A DNA stretch of 64,000 bases, from assembly GCA_029550525.1 (NCBI GenBank), contig JAKPHF010000048.1:1-64000 (forward strand), in the 5' to 3' direction. Within the stretch, counting starts at the first letter, position 1, and every line of letters begins with the position of its first letter. This stretch comes from Planctomycetota bacterium. Lineage in GTDB: Bacteria > Planctomycetota > Phycisphaerae > UBA1845 > PWPN01. The position numbers were made by a program, and so were the translations under genes. Shown here one piece after another: positions 41,892 through 50,375 of the stretch. Below the pieces are notes generated by a model. That model was not told the DNA's origin. It was given only the letters and a program-made list of their open reading frames with translations, and searched no databases.

Positions 41892-42734
41892 TCAGCGGCG
41901 GCGCCGCAGCATGGCCAGGCTTCCCAGACTGAGAAAAACGAAGGTGGCGGGCTCGGGCACAATCTGGAAGCCGTTGAGGGCGGCGCCGTGCTCGCCCCCG
42001 ACGCCTTCGATGCGAACGTAGAACTCGGTGCCGCTCAGACCGTCGAATCGCACGTAGTTGCCTTCCGTCGGGCTGGCCGGGTCGATCGACACGATCTGCT
42101 CGTAAACGGCGAGCGGATTGGTGCCGTCGCTGGTCACCGAATAGTTGACGCCTGTCTTGTCACGACCGTAGTACGTCGCCAGGGCGGGGCTGCCACCGAT
42201 ATAGGCGGCCTCGCTGCTGTAGATGGAAAACGTCTCGTAGCCGGTCAGAGCGGCGATGTCATCATCTCCGTCGCTGTAGAGGATGACCGAGTATCTGCCG
42301 CCGAAGTCCCCCACGTTCAGGCCGCTCACCTTCAGCGAGATCCACGGCGCCGCGACGCTGTTCTTGGACGCCTGGAGGTAACCCGCCATCATCTGATCGT
42401 GACCGTCGTCGATGTCCAGGCCGAGCGTGGCCGGCGGCTTGGGACGATACACTTCATCGTTGGTGTTCTGCGATCCGCCCTCGGAAACGGCCCACTCGAT
42501 GGTGGCCCCCGAGTTCGATCCGTCGGCGTAGATCGCGTTGGTCTTGATGCCGTTGGCTCCGTAGCCCGCCGACGACGTCAAGTCATTCCAGTTTCCCGCC
42601 GGCACGAGGCCCGCCGGCTCATCCATGATGGGCGCGACCGAGCAGAAGTTCCCGCTGATGATCGAGGCGTGGACTGTCGAGCCGGCGATGGCCAGAACCG
42701 TCCCGGCCAGATACATACTCGATCGCATGCGCAT
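41892..42734 (-). CDS. Secreted PEP-CTERM sorting-domain protein
   Basis: This 280-residue protein has a signal peptide (MRMRSSMYLAGTVLAIAGSTVHA) and ends VPEPATFVFLSLGSLAMLRRRR, the PEP-CTERM pattern of a Pro-Glu-Pro motif, a membrane helix and a basic tail. This tail is cut by an exosortase, and the protein is exported to the surface or matrix. The middle, with ISLKVSGLNVGDFGGRYSVILYSDGDDD and FDGLSGTEFYVRIEGVG, looks like an all-beta adhesive or lectin-like domain. Function unknown; the exosortase gene is not in this window. Ribosome binding site GGAG precedes ATG 42734, and a strong terminator follows. Confidence 0.9.
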   Translation of the reverse strand: MRMRSSMYLAGTVLAIAGSTVHASIISGNFCSVAPIMDEPAGLVPAGNWNDLTSSAGYGANGIKTNAIYADGSNSGATIEWAVSEGGSQNTNDEVYRPKPPATLGLDIDDGHDQMMAGYLQASKNSVAAPWISLKVSGLNVGDFGGRYSVILYSDGDDDIAALTGYETFSIYSSEAAYIGGSPALATYYGRDKTGVNYSVTSDGTNPLAVYEQIVSIDPASPTEGNYVRFDGLSGTEFYVRIEGVGGEHGAALNGFQIVPEPATFVFLSLGSLAMLRRRR

Positions 42735-42960
42735 GAATTTCTCCGTTGTCAGGATCGGTAAGCGAACTGCTTCTTTATGGGGATTGGACGCTTCCCCCCC
42801 GAGTTCCGTGGAGCATTGTAGGAGGGCCTGCCGCCAAGGCAATCGAAAAATGCCAATGATGATGACGGGCTTGCACAAGCAAGCGATTTCGCGCGCTTCA
42901 CAACTGGGAAAGGAGGTACCGGGGCGCAAAGGAACGCGCCACCAAGATGACACGCGTGAA

Positions 42961-44400
42961 CTATGCCAGGAACACCGCCGCGGGAGCAGGCAGCGACCGG
43001 GCCATTTCTGCCACGCGGTAGCCGAAGCCGGGCCCTCGGATGCTCGACAAGTCCACGCAGCCCTCGCGCCGGCGGTAAAGACCTGGGTGGACGCGTTCCT
43101 CGGCCGCGCTGGCGTCGGGATAGAACTGCGTCGCGTTGGTCTCGACGCCGGCGATGGTGCCGACCTGAGCGGCCAAGCGCACGTGCGGAATCTGCGCCAG
43201 CATGGGATTGGTCAGATCCTGAACCATGAGCGTCATGCCGTGTGCCTTGGCCCAGCACGCACTGAGCAGCGCGCCCGTTTGCGTCTTGCATGTCTTAAGA
43301 GCGACACCCGTCCACCCCAGTTGGCGTCCCAATCGGACGAGGCGCCAGTCGTGGGCACTCTCGTCCATGAACAGCGGCTTGCGAGCCGAGACGCTGTGGA
43401 CGTCGATCCGGTTGGCCTCCAGCTCATACGGGAAGGGTTGCTCGACGTACAGGATCATGCCGTAAATGCGCGGATGCTCGCGCATGAGCCGGTCGAGAAT
43501 GTCGTTCACATACGCCGGCTCGCGGACCATGCAGTTGAAATCGGTGGTCAGCCAATCCACACCGTGCTCGATCGCGATCCGGCCTACCGCGACGAGTCGG
43601 TCGTAGTCCCAGGCGGCGTCGTTGCCGCGCAACTTGATCTTCAGGCACTTGAGTCCATCGCGGCGAATCCAGTCGGCCAGCAGCACGGGGTACCCATCGT
43701 CCGGCTCACTGCCCGTCAGCTCCGACTCGTGCAGCGGGTCCAGCCCGCCCACCAGGTGCCAGGCCAGCAGCCGTTGTGGCGGAGACGGAACGAAAAAGTC
43801 CGGCGGATACTTCCCCTGGAAAGAGGACGACGCGTTGACGCGGTGAGGTGGCGACGCAGCGAGCTGCGAATCCTCGTCCACTGTCAGATAGTGGGCCAGA
43901 TCGTGATTCATGAAGTCCGCGTTATATGTCTGGTAGACGTCGATCCCGTGCAATTGGCCGTATGCGTCGTGCAGGGCGATGTCGAAGGGCGAAGAGCATA
44001 CCAGCGCCGCCAACCAGGGCATGGGTCCGGTTTCGCGAGCGGCATTGACTTCCCGCAGGAGTTCGGTCAGCGGCCCGGTCTGGAAATCGTGGCCGATCTC
44101 CATAGGGTGGCCCCAGGCATCAAACCGCGCCCAGGCTTGGGCGAGCGTGAGGCAGAAACGCTTCAGCGCGTCTTCGCGCGCTTCGTAGCTCAAAGAGCCG
44201 GGCCACACCCACTGCACGCTAAGCGGCGTTTCCCCCCAGCCTTCGGCGGTGCGCCCGTCGCGGCCGGCCACGGTCACTCGCACGCGAACGCACGTCAAAT
44301 GCGTGAGCGTCTCCGCCCCAAACTTCAGCGGCACGCGCGTCTCGACCGGCAGGAACCAGACCGACGTGCCGACGACCTTCACGTCCGTGGGCTTTGACAT
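42961..44400 (-). CDS. Enolase-superfamily (mandelate racemase/muconate lactonizing type) enzyme
   Basis: This 479-residue protein has the enolase-superfamily layout. An N-terminal capping domain (VWFLPVETRVPLKFGAETL) is followed by a barrel with a KxK-like catalytic segment LKCLKIKLRGND, metal ligands in LTTDFNCM (Asp), LYVEQPFPYE (Glu) and LFMDESAHD (Asp), and a C-terminal capping segment. Such enzymes dehydrate or epimerise acid sugars and related carboxylates. It is longer than most members (about 400) and I cannot name the substrate. It precedes an MFS gene by about 170 bases in gene order on the minus strand and may process what the permease imports. Confidence 0.82.
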   Translation of the reverse strand: MSKPTDVKVVGTSVWFLPVETRVPLKFGAETLTHLTCVRVRVTVAGRDGRTAEGWGETPLSVQWVWPGSLSYEAREDALKRFCLTLAQAWARFDAWGHPMEIGHDFQTGPLTELLREVNAARETGPMPWLAALVCSSPFDIALHDAYGQLHGIDVYQTYNADFMNHDLAHYLTVDEDSQLAASPPHRVNASSSFQGKYPPDFFVPSPPQRLLAWHLVGGLDPLHESELTGSEPDDGYPVLLADWIRRDGLKCLKIKLRGNDAAWDYDRLVAVGRIAIEHGVDWLTTDFNCMVREPAYVNDILDRLMREHPRIYGMILYVEQPFPYELEANRIDVHSVSARKPLFMDESAHDWRLVRLGRQLGWTGVALKTCKTQTGALLSACWAKAHGMTLMVQDLTNPMLAQIPHVRLAAQVGTIAGVETNATQFYPDASAAEERVHPGLYRRREGCVDLSSIRGPGFGYRVAEMARSLPAPAAVFLA

Positions 44401-44440
44401 TCCGTGTCCTTGCTCTCCGCTCAATCGATGAAGAAGACAG

Positions 44441-44530
44441 ATTCACCGCCGAGGAGCAGAGGCACAGAGAAGAAAAACGGAAGATCAACGTCTTCAACCT
44501 GCTCTGTGCCTCGGTGTCTCTGCGGTTCAA
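44441..44530. repeat. Long imperfect inverted repeat of the CACAGAG family
   Basis: GAGCAGAGGCACAGAGA (44454-44470) pairs with CTCTGTGCCTC (44502-44512) and the neighbouring GGTGTCTC across about 35 bases. The same family forms the larger inverted repeat at 57841. It sits between the enolase-like and MFS genes. Confidence 0.6.
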
Positions 44531-44569
44531 GACTTCTCGGTGCTCGCCATACCTGCTCTGGTGAATGCT

Positions 44570-46015
44570 TCACGTCGTCGCCGACGCTTCGGGTTCGGCC
44601 GCCGTCGGTGATGCTTCGGTCGACGGTTGATCATCCTCGATCATCTTCCCGCCCGTGTTGGGGGCGAACCAGATCACGATCAGACCGACGAGGTAAATGC
44701 TGGCGGTAACCGCCACGCCCTTGGCATAGTTGCCTCCGAACGCTCCGACCAGCGCCCCCGTGCCGAGCACGCCGATGCCCGCCAGCACGCGTCCAATGTT
44801 GTACGAGAAGCCTTGGCCGGCGCCGCGAAGGCGAGTCGGATAGAGTTCGGGCAGGTACTTGGGAAGCCATCCGAAGAAGCTGGTAACGAAGAACGCCGCC
44901 ACGGCCGCCATAATCTTGAGCTGCAGATCGAACGCGTCGTTCAACCGGAAGACCGCCAGCACCGTGGCCCAGGCGGTCACGCACAGGAGGATGTAGCTCC
45001 GGCGGTTGCCCAGCCAGCCGGCGAGAAGCCCTCCGGCAAATCCACCCGTGATCTGGCCGGCCGACTGCCACATGGTGATGGTGGCTTTGCCGGTCATCGC
45101 GTGTGCCGTGCCCTCCGTCAACTGATCGACGTAGGTGGGTAGCCACAGAAAAGCGCCCCACGTGCCGAGCAACCCGACCGTGGACAGAAGGCTCCCGACA
45201 ATCGTGGCCCGTCGATAGCGCGGCGAGAACAACTCGGGCACTCTCGATTCCTTGGCGAGATGACGCGACTGCTTCCACTTGGTCGGCTCGGGAACGACAA
45301 CGATGAACGGCAGACTGAGCATGCCGATGACGAAGCCCATCCCGATCACCCATCGCCAGGTGTAGCCGTGGTCGAGCATGTAGTGCGAATAGACGGCGGC
45401 GATCAAATAGCCGACGTTGGCGGCGGCGCCGATGGCGCCGGCCAGCACGGCGCGGCGATTCTCGGGCCAGGTTTCGACCACCAGGGCCACACACAGCGGC
45501 CACGTGCCGCCCAGGCCCATGGCTCCCAAGAACCGGGCGATGAGCAGGTGCGAGTAATGCGTCGAGAACGCCGACAGGCCGGTGAGCGTCGAATAGGTGA
45601 CCACGGCGATGAGCAGCATCCGGACGCGCCCGTATTGATCGCCCCAGCGTCCGAACAGTACGCCGCCGAGCGCAGCCCCCCACAACCACATGGCCAGCGA
45701 CCAACTGAACATCGGGCCGATCTTGGCATCGATTTCTTTGACCACAGCCTTGGCGCGAGCGGTCTCCGCCTCGACCGGCGCGCCTTCTTTTTCGAGCTGC
45801 GCAATCCGGGCCTGGATGGCGTTCAACTCTGCCACCAACGGCTCAGTGCCGGGCGTGATGTCGCGCAGGGCCTGCCGCGTCATGATGCTGTACACACCCT
45901 GCTCCACGCCGTCGAACCCCCAGGCGAGCAGGGCGGCGATCAGAGCCAGCCAGCGGAATATCGGCCTGCGAAGATAGATGTCGTCGTGAGTGGCGGCGAG
46001 CCCAGGTTCCGGCAT
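44570..46015 (-). CDS. MFS transporter with extended first periplasmic loop
   Basis: This 481-residue membrane protein has about 12 hydrophobic segments and the MFS loop motif GVLFGRWGDQYGRVRMLL between helices 2 and 3, plus AGWLGNRRSYILL at the matching point in the second half. Between helices 1 and 2 a charged segment of about 50 residues (ELNAIQARIAQLEKEGAPVE and on to KEIDAKIG) is predicted to form a coiled coil outside the membrane, which is unusual. It resembles sugar or organic acid:proton symporters. With the enolase-like enzyme next to it, uptake of an acid sugar is plausible. Substrate unknown. Confidence 0.87.
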   Translation of the reverse strand: MPEPGLAATHDDIYLRRPIFRWLALIAALLAWGFDGVEQGVYSIMTRQALRDITPGTEPLVAELNAIQARIAQLEKEGAPVEAETARAKAVVKEIDAKIGPMFSWSLAMWLWGAALGGVLFGRWGDQYGRVRMLLIAVVTYSTLTGLSAFSTHYSHLLIARFLGAMGLGGTWPLCVALVVETWPENRRAVLAGAIGAAANVGYLIAAVYSHYMLDHGYTWRWVIGMGFVIGMLSLPFIVVVPEPTKWKQSRHLAKESRVPELFSPRYRRATIVGSLLSTVGLLGTWGAFLWLPTYVDQLTEGTAHAMTGKATITMWQSAGQITGGFAGGLLAGWLGNRRSYILLCVTAWATVLAVFRLNDAFDLQLKIMAAVAAFFVTSFFGWLPKYLPELYPTRLRGAGQGFSYNIGRVLAGIGVLGTGALVGAFGGNYAKGVAVTASIYLVGLIVIWFAPNTGGKMIEDDQPSTEASPTAAEPEASATT

Positions 46016-46087
46016 GAGAATACTCCTCCTGAGGCGGATCGTCTCGGAATGATACGGCCAGAGACCGGTGAGATAAAGTGCGTCCGC

Positions 46088-47371
46088 TCACTCCGCGGCG
46101 GGCGTGACGGGCAACGGTCCGGCGGCTGGAGCTCGCGTGTCCGCGCGGTAATCGCGGTGCAGGCGGATCATGAGCACGGCCCCACCGGCGTAGAGAATGG
46201 CGGCCAAAAGCAGGGGCAGCTCGATGCGGCTCGTAAGTTCGTACAGCGCGATCGCCACCACGTGGCCGATCACCGCCCGCGGCCCGACGAGCGCGGTGTG
46301 AATGCCCACGTACATCGACGCGTGCGACGGCCGGCCGGCCAACTGCAGCGGAACCATGGTGCCCCCCAGTTGAATGCCGGTCATGGCCAGGGCGTTGTAA
46401 ATCACCACCAACGTCAGACTCGCTTCGTCGGCAACCAGCGTCAGGCCGATGGGATAGAAGATCACCATCACGAACGACCAGGTGGTGACACGGATGGCTC
46501 CCAGCCGATCCATGAGATAGCCGCCGACGAGAAACGTGAACAGCATCACCAGGTGGTACGACACCTGCGTGGAGCGAGCGACACCGGCGTACTCCATTTT
46601 CAGCTTGTCGCAGACGAGAAAGGGCATGAGGGCGTTGCAGAACATGAAGCCCAGCCCGTAGACGAAGAACGCCCCTTCGCAGCGGCGGAAGTTGCGATCC
46701 TCACGGAACACCCCCGCCATATTGTGGACCACTCTCGAGAGACTCTCCCACAACGGTTGCTGGGGATGATCGACATGCCGGCGTGCGAAGACCGGTTGGG
46801 CGGCAATGCGGATCAGCAGGAACACGCCCAAGCCGGCCAGCGCCACCGAAATCGGCAGGTATACGCGGAACGCCTCAGGATAAATGTCAAGCAAACGCCC
46901 GATGACATAGGCCGAGAAGATCGTGCACAACAGGCTGATGGAATTGAGCACCGCAAACAGCCGGTTACGAATGACGGCCGGGTAACAAGTCCGCAACACG
47001 TCGGCATAGAACAAATTAATGCCGCAGTATGTCAGCGTCGAGACGACGAAGAACACCAGCACGCTCCACGCCTGGTCGCAGAACGTGATCCCGATCAGCG
47101 GAACGTGGTTGGTGAGCCACAACCCGATCAGGAACCGGCGGCTGTCCAGTCGGGCGTACACTTCGTTCCAGAAAATCGTGAGCACAGCCATGGACGGGAT
47201 GGCCATGGTGGCCAGCGTGGTCTGCCACTCGCCAGCCTCGAACGTCTTGCGGAGCAGGACGGGCATGATGCCCAGCACGCCGACGTGCATGCCAAGCAGC
47301 GCCATGGCCGCGCAGTGCAGGGCAAAGACGCGGCGGACTTCAGAATGAGACGCTTGCGAGTTCAAGATCAC
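46088..47371 (-). CDS. MFS transporter
   Basis: This 427-residue protein has about 12 membrane helices (for example FALHCAAMALLGMHVGVLGIMPVLL, VLVFFVVSTLTYCGINLFY, VSYHLVMLFTFLVGGYLMDRLGAIR), with a weak MFS loop motif GYLMDRLGAIRV in the second half. It starts with GTG, whose GTGA overlaps the stop of the Dus gene upstream on the same strand, so translation should be coupled to tRNA modification rather than to the neighbouring permease. No substrate can be inferred. Confidence 0.85.
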   Translation of the reverse strand: MILNSQASHSEVRRVFALHCAAMALLGMHVGVLGIMPVLLRKTFEAGEWQTTLATMAIPSMAVLTIFWNEVYARLDSRRFLIGLWLTNHVPLIGITFCDQAWSVLVFFVVSTLTYCGINLFYADVLRTCYPAVIRNRLFAVLNSISLLCTIFSAYVIGRLLDIYPEAFRVYLPISVALAGLGVFLLIRIAAQPVFARRHVDHPQQPLWESLSRVVHNMAGVFREDRNFRRCEGAFFVYGLGFMFCNALMPFLVCDKLKMEYAGVARSTQVSYHLVMLFTFLVGGYLMDRLGAIRVTTWSFVMVIFYPIGLTLVADEASLTLVVIYNALAMTGIQLGGTMVPLQLAGRPSHASMYVGIHTALVGPRAVIGHVVAIALYELTSRIELPLLLAAILYAGGAVLMIRLHRDYRADTRAPAAGPLPVTPAAE

Positions 47372-48357
47372 TCACGTGACAAGTGAACCGTCTGGGGGAA
47401 CTCGTCGAGAAGGGCGTAGAATTCCGCCGCCGAGCTCAACCCCCTGAATCGATCCCGCCAGGCGGGGAACGAGCCGATCGCCTTGAGATACCAGCTTACC
47501 CGCTGGCGGAAGGTAATACACGCCCGCCGCTCGCCGCGGATCCGCAAACTGTGTTCGAAGTGGGTCCGAATGAAATCCAGCCGCTCGGCCAGTGTGGGCG
47601 CAGGCGGCACGCGGCCGGTGGTCAGCAGGGCGTGCGTATCGCGGAAGATCCAAGGGTCGCTCAGGGCGGCCCGGCCGATCATCACGCCCGCGCAACCCGT
47701 GCGACGCATCATGGCCAGTGCGTCGGCGGGCGAGCGAACGTCGCCGTTGCCGATGACCGGGATGCGGCGCACCGCCGCCACCACCCGGGCGATCCCGTCC
47801 TGGCAGGCCCGGCCGCGAAACGCTTGGGCGGCGGTCCGGCCGTGGATGGTGATGGCCGCGACACCGACGTCTTCCAGCGCGGCTGACAGCGACGGAGCCA
47901 CGATGCTCGATTCGTCCCAGCCCAGGCGCATCTTCACCGTCACCGGCACGTCCACCGCCCGCACCACCCGTTCCGCCAGTCGAGCCGCCAACTCCGGGTT
48001 CCGCAGCAGGGCCGACCCGCCGTTGGTCTTGCAGACTTTGTCTACCGGGCAGCCCATGTTGATGTCGATGGCCGCCAATTCGAGATGGTCCGTACACCAG
48101 CGAGCGGCATCGGCCATGATCTCGGGCTCGTGCCCGTAGAGTTGCACGGCCAGCGGGCGGTCGCCCGGCTCGGTCTCGATCAATTCCATGGACTTGACCG
48201 TCTGCCGGAGCAGTCCCCGCGGGTTCACCAGGTCGGTGTAGGCCAGCCCCAGCCCGCCCAGCGGCCGAATCGACAGCCGAAACGCCAGGTCGCAGTAGCC
48301 CGCGATAGGCGAGAGCAACAGGTTGCTGGCCAGTGTGGTGCCGTTCAAATTCAGCAT
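47368..48357 (-). CDS. dus: tRNA-dihydrouridine synthase
   Basis: This 329-residue flavoenzyme reduces uridines in tRNA D-loops. Family motifs are LLSPIAGYCDLAFRLSIR, AIDINMGCPVDKVCKTNGGSALL with the catalytic Cys in MGCPV, ITIHGRTAAQAFRG, VIGNGDVRSPADAL and GVMIGRAALSDPWIF. ATG 48357, with GGAAAG a few bases upstream, gives the usual DusB length. ATGs at 48384 and 48396 are possible alternatives. Its stop overlaps the GTG of the downstream MFS gene. Confidence 0.93.
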   Translation of the reverse strand: MLNLNGTTLASNLLLSPIAGYCDLAFRLSIRPLGGLGLAYTDLVNPRGLLRQTVKSMELIETEPGDRPLAVQLYGHEPEIMADAARWCTDHLELAAIDINMGCPVDKVCKTNGGSALLRNPELAARLAERVVRAVDVPVTVKMRLGWDESSIVAPSLSAALEDVGVAAITIHGRTAAQAFRGRACQDGIARVVAAVRRIPVIGNGDVRSPADALAMMRRTGCAGVMIGRAALSDPWIFRDTHALLTTGRVPPAPTLAERLDFIRTHFEHSLRIRGERRACITFRQRVSWYLKAIGSFPAWRDRFRGLSSAAEFYALLDEFPQTVHLSRE

Positions 48358-48455
48358 CGGACTTTCCGGGATTACGCCTCGCATCCGCCTGATCATTCCA
48401 AACTGGCCCCCTGAGTGCAACAATGTATAATTAAAATTGTTCCCGGAGACTGCGT

Positions 48456-48680
48456 ATGAGCACAGAAACGTGGCACGAACGCATCGTGATCGATCCTGAT
48501 CTACACGCTGGCGAGCCGTGCATCCGCGGAACGAGAATTCCCGTGTCGATCCTGGTCGCCAGCCTCGCCGACATGAGCCGTGACGAGTTGCTCGCGGAAT
48601 ATCCACAGCTCACGCAGGAAGACGTGCAAGCCGCGCTTCTTTATGCCGCGGAGGCAAGTCACAGTACACTGGTGGCCTGA
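48456..48680 (+). CDS. DUF433 protein (antitoxin-like)
   Basis: This 74-residue protein has the DUF433 pattern: IVIDPDLHAGEPCIRGTRIPVSILVASLADMSRDELLAEYP, then LTQEDVQAALLYAAE, a small winged-helix or VapB-like DNA-binding fold. DUF433 proteins are usually the antitoxin half of pairs with DUF5615 PIN-like toxins. Here the downstream partner is only a decayed remnant, so the protein is an orphan. Upstream is an AT-rich TATAATTAAAAT stretch that could be the promoter, and CCCGGAG precedes the ATG. Confidence 0.9.
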   Translation: MSTETWHERIVIDPDLHAGEPCIRGTRIPVSILVASLADMSRDELLAEYPQLTQEDVQAALLYAAEASHSTLVA

Positions 48681-48687
48681 GTACCAC

Positions 48688-48812
48688 TTGAAGTTAAGCT
48701 GGACGAGTCTCTGCCCGAATCAGCCGGGGCCGCTGGCCCGAAAGGCTTCATGACAGACGCGGTGTCTGGTAGATCACATCGCCGTTCCTGCCTCGTCCGA
48801 ATCGGCAGTTGA
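48688..48812 (+). pseudogene. Decayed DUF5615 PIN-like toxin remnant
   Basis: After TTGAAGTT, reading continues in another frame as KLDESLPESAGAAG, which matches the start of DUF5615 proteins (typically MKFKLDENLP...). A single missing base explains the shift between the first two codons and the rest. The frame then continues 25 more codons without further similarity and stops at 48810-48812, far short of the normal length of about 110-120 residues. It follows the DUF433 antitoxin by 7 bases, the standard order of this toxin-antitoxin pair. Confidence 0.6.
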
Positions 48813-48826
48813 CTCGGGGAACCCTT

Positions 48827-49432
48827 ATGCTCCCATTGTCCTGGCCCAATCGACTAACCATTGCCCGGATTCTGCTGATCGGCCCGTTTGTGATCGCGCT
48901 GCTGAATCTGCAGGACCCGCGCTGGCAGAACGTCGCCCGCTGGTCGGCGGTGAGCATTTTCTTCGTGATGGCGGTGACGGACGGACTGGACGGCTATCTC
49001 GCTCGGCGGCTGCAGCAGGAGACGCTGGCCGGCAAATTCCTCGACCCCATCGCGGACAAGCTGCTCATCCTCTTTTCGGTTGTGCTGCTCGCAAACCAGG
49101 GCACGACCGTGCCGGGGGTCCGGCTGCCCGCCACCGTCGCGGTGGTCGCGGTGGGCAAGGACATCATCGTCGTAGTGGGCTTTTTCATCGTGTACATGAC
49201 CACAACGCAGATCCTGATCCAGCCGAACGCGTTCGGCAAGGCCACCACATTGACCCAACTGGCCATGGTCATCGCCATCCTGCTCCATCCGGACCTGCCC
49301 GGCTGGCTCAAGTTCCTGCCGAAGGTCTTCTGGTGGTCGGCGACGGTGCTCGCGTTGGCGACCATCGTGACCTACTTCCAAGCCGCCAATCGCTTTATTG
49401 CCGAACACGAGTTGCCCGGCGATCCGCCGTAG
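48827..49432 (+). CDS. pgsA: CDP-diacylglycerol-glycerol-3-phosphate 3-phosphatidyltransferase family
   Basis: This 201-residue integral membrane enzyme carries the CDP-alcohol phosphatidyltransferase signature DGLDGYLARRLQQETLAGKFLDPIADK, with all aspartates of the DGx2ARx8Gx3Dx3D pattern. N-terminal SWPNRLTIARILLIGPFVI is typical of PgsA, which makes phosphatidylglycerol phosphate. Four to six membrane helices are visible. ATG 48827 is preferred over an upstream TTG because the Leu-Ser-Trp-Pro-Asn start is conserved. It overlaps nothing but follows the toxin remnant closely. Confidence 0.9.
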   Translation: MLPLSWPNRLTIARILLIGPFVIALLNLQDPRWQNVARWSAVSIFFVMAVTDGLDGYLARRLQQETLAGKFLDPIADKLLILFSVVLLANQGTTVPGVRLPATVAVVAVGKDIIVVVGFFIVYMTTTQILIQPNAFGKATTLTQLAMVIAILLHPDLPGWLKFLPKVFWWSATVLALATIVTYFQAANRFIAEHELPGDPP

Positions 49433-49514
49433 CTGCGCGCAGCAGACGCGAACGTCGATGAGCTGTTCCCGGCACCGCGATTGTCGCACGCTCGAAATTC
49501 GCTGGTATCCGGTA

Positions 49515-49520
49515 CATAAT
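49515..49520 (+). promoter_or_regulatory. -10-like box of the PAP2 gene (leaderless-type)
   Basis: CATAAT (within TACATAAT) ends 8 bases before the ATG. The arrangement matches rnpA, pcm and yggS. Confidence 0.4.
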
Positions 49521-49528
49521 CACGGCCC

Positions 49529-50266
49529 ATGACGGACTGCTCGCAATCGCCTCCGTGCCGCTTCTACGACGTCAGCCTGCTGCCGCCCGCGCCGGCGGAC
49601 AGTTGGCGACGCTGGCGTGTGCGGCTCATCTTGTGGGCGCTCGTCGCCGCGGCGTTCGCTCTCGCCTTGCGGTACGACGTGACGCTTATGCAGTGGCGAT
49701 ACGCGGTGTGGCCGGAGGGGCCCAAGGGCATTCTCAAACAGATCTTCTACGGCTTCCGCGACTTTGCCCAAGTGGTGCCCATCGTCACTGCCCTGCTCAT
49801 CATCGCCCGCATGGACAAGCGGCGCTGGACCATAATCACTACCGTCCTGGTGGCCCAGCTACTGGGGGGCCTGATGTACAACACGGGCAAGCTAACCGTC
49901 CTGCGATACCGTCCGCAGGAGGCCGTCGAGCAGGTCGAGAGCGTCGATCAATTGGACCAGGTCCACACGTGGGCGGGTCTGGCTTGTGGCAACCGGGAAC
50001 ATGCGACGCAATCGTTCCCGTCGGGCCACTCGGCGGGCGCATTCGCATTGGCCGGCGTGCTCGCGTGGTTCTATCCCCGGCTGGCCGGCATCTTTTGGGT
50101 CCTGGCCGTCGGTTGCGGCGTCTCGCGCTACGCCGATGCCGTGCACTGGCCCAGCGACGTCGTGGCCGGAGCCGTCATCGGCTACCTCGGCGCGTGGCTG
50201 GCCTTGCGCCCCTATGTCTGGACCATCCCCTCGCGGATCGTCCGCCGAGCGAGCGGCGAGGTTTAA
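49529..50266 (+). CDS. PAP2-family membrane phosphatase
   Basis: This 245-residue membrane protein has the three phosphatase motifs: KLTVLRYRP (KX6RP), TQSFPSGHSAGAF (PSGH) and GVSRYADAVHWPSDVVAG (SRX5HX3D). About six hydrophobic helices surround them. PAP2 enzymes dephosphorylate undecaprenyl pyrophosphate, phosphatidic acid or phosphatidylglycerol phosphate. Standing directly after a pgsA-type gene on the same strand, a role in phospholipid synthesis (PgpB-like) is plausible. The active face would be periplasmic. Confidence 0.9.
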   Translation: MTDCSQSPPCRFYDVSLLPPAPADSWRRWRVRLILWALVAAAFALALRYDVTLMQWRYAVWPEGPKGILKQIFYGFRDFAQVVPIVTALLIIARMDKRRWTIITTVLVAQLLGGLMYNTGKLTVLRYRPQEAVEQVESVDQLDQVHTWAGLACGNREHATQSFPSGHSAGAFALAGVLAWFYPRLAGIFWVLAVGCGVSRYADAVHWPSDVVAGAVIGYLGAWLALRPYVWTIPSRIVRRASGEV

Positions 50267-50279
50267 CCCCGCAGCGTTC

Positions 50280-50333
50280 TTGTGGTGCACGCTTCCAGCC
50301 TGCACAGTGCAGGCAGGATGCCTGCACCACAAT
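50280..50333. repeat. 54-bp palindromic repeat B, left copy flanking marC
   Basis: The element runs from TTGTGGTGCACGCTTCC to GCCTGCACCACAAT. Its ends are inverted (TTGTGGTGCA/TGCACCACAA) and its centre holds CCTGCACAGTGCAGG. It is the reverse complement of the copy at 51128-51181 with a single mismatch in 54 bases. Confidence 0.8.
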
Positions 50334-50375
50334 GCCTGATCTTTCGACCTGGGGTTGTCCGCCCGATCTTCGCGT

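Noticed and set aside
45260-47386. A 708-codon plus-strand frame across two MFS genes
   Set aside because: The minus strand carries two clear MFS transporters; the plus frame is low-complexity and has no motif.
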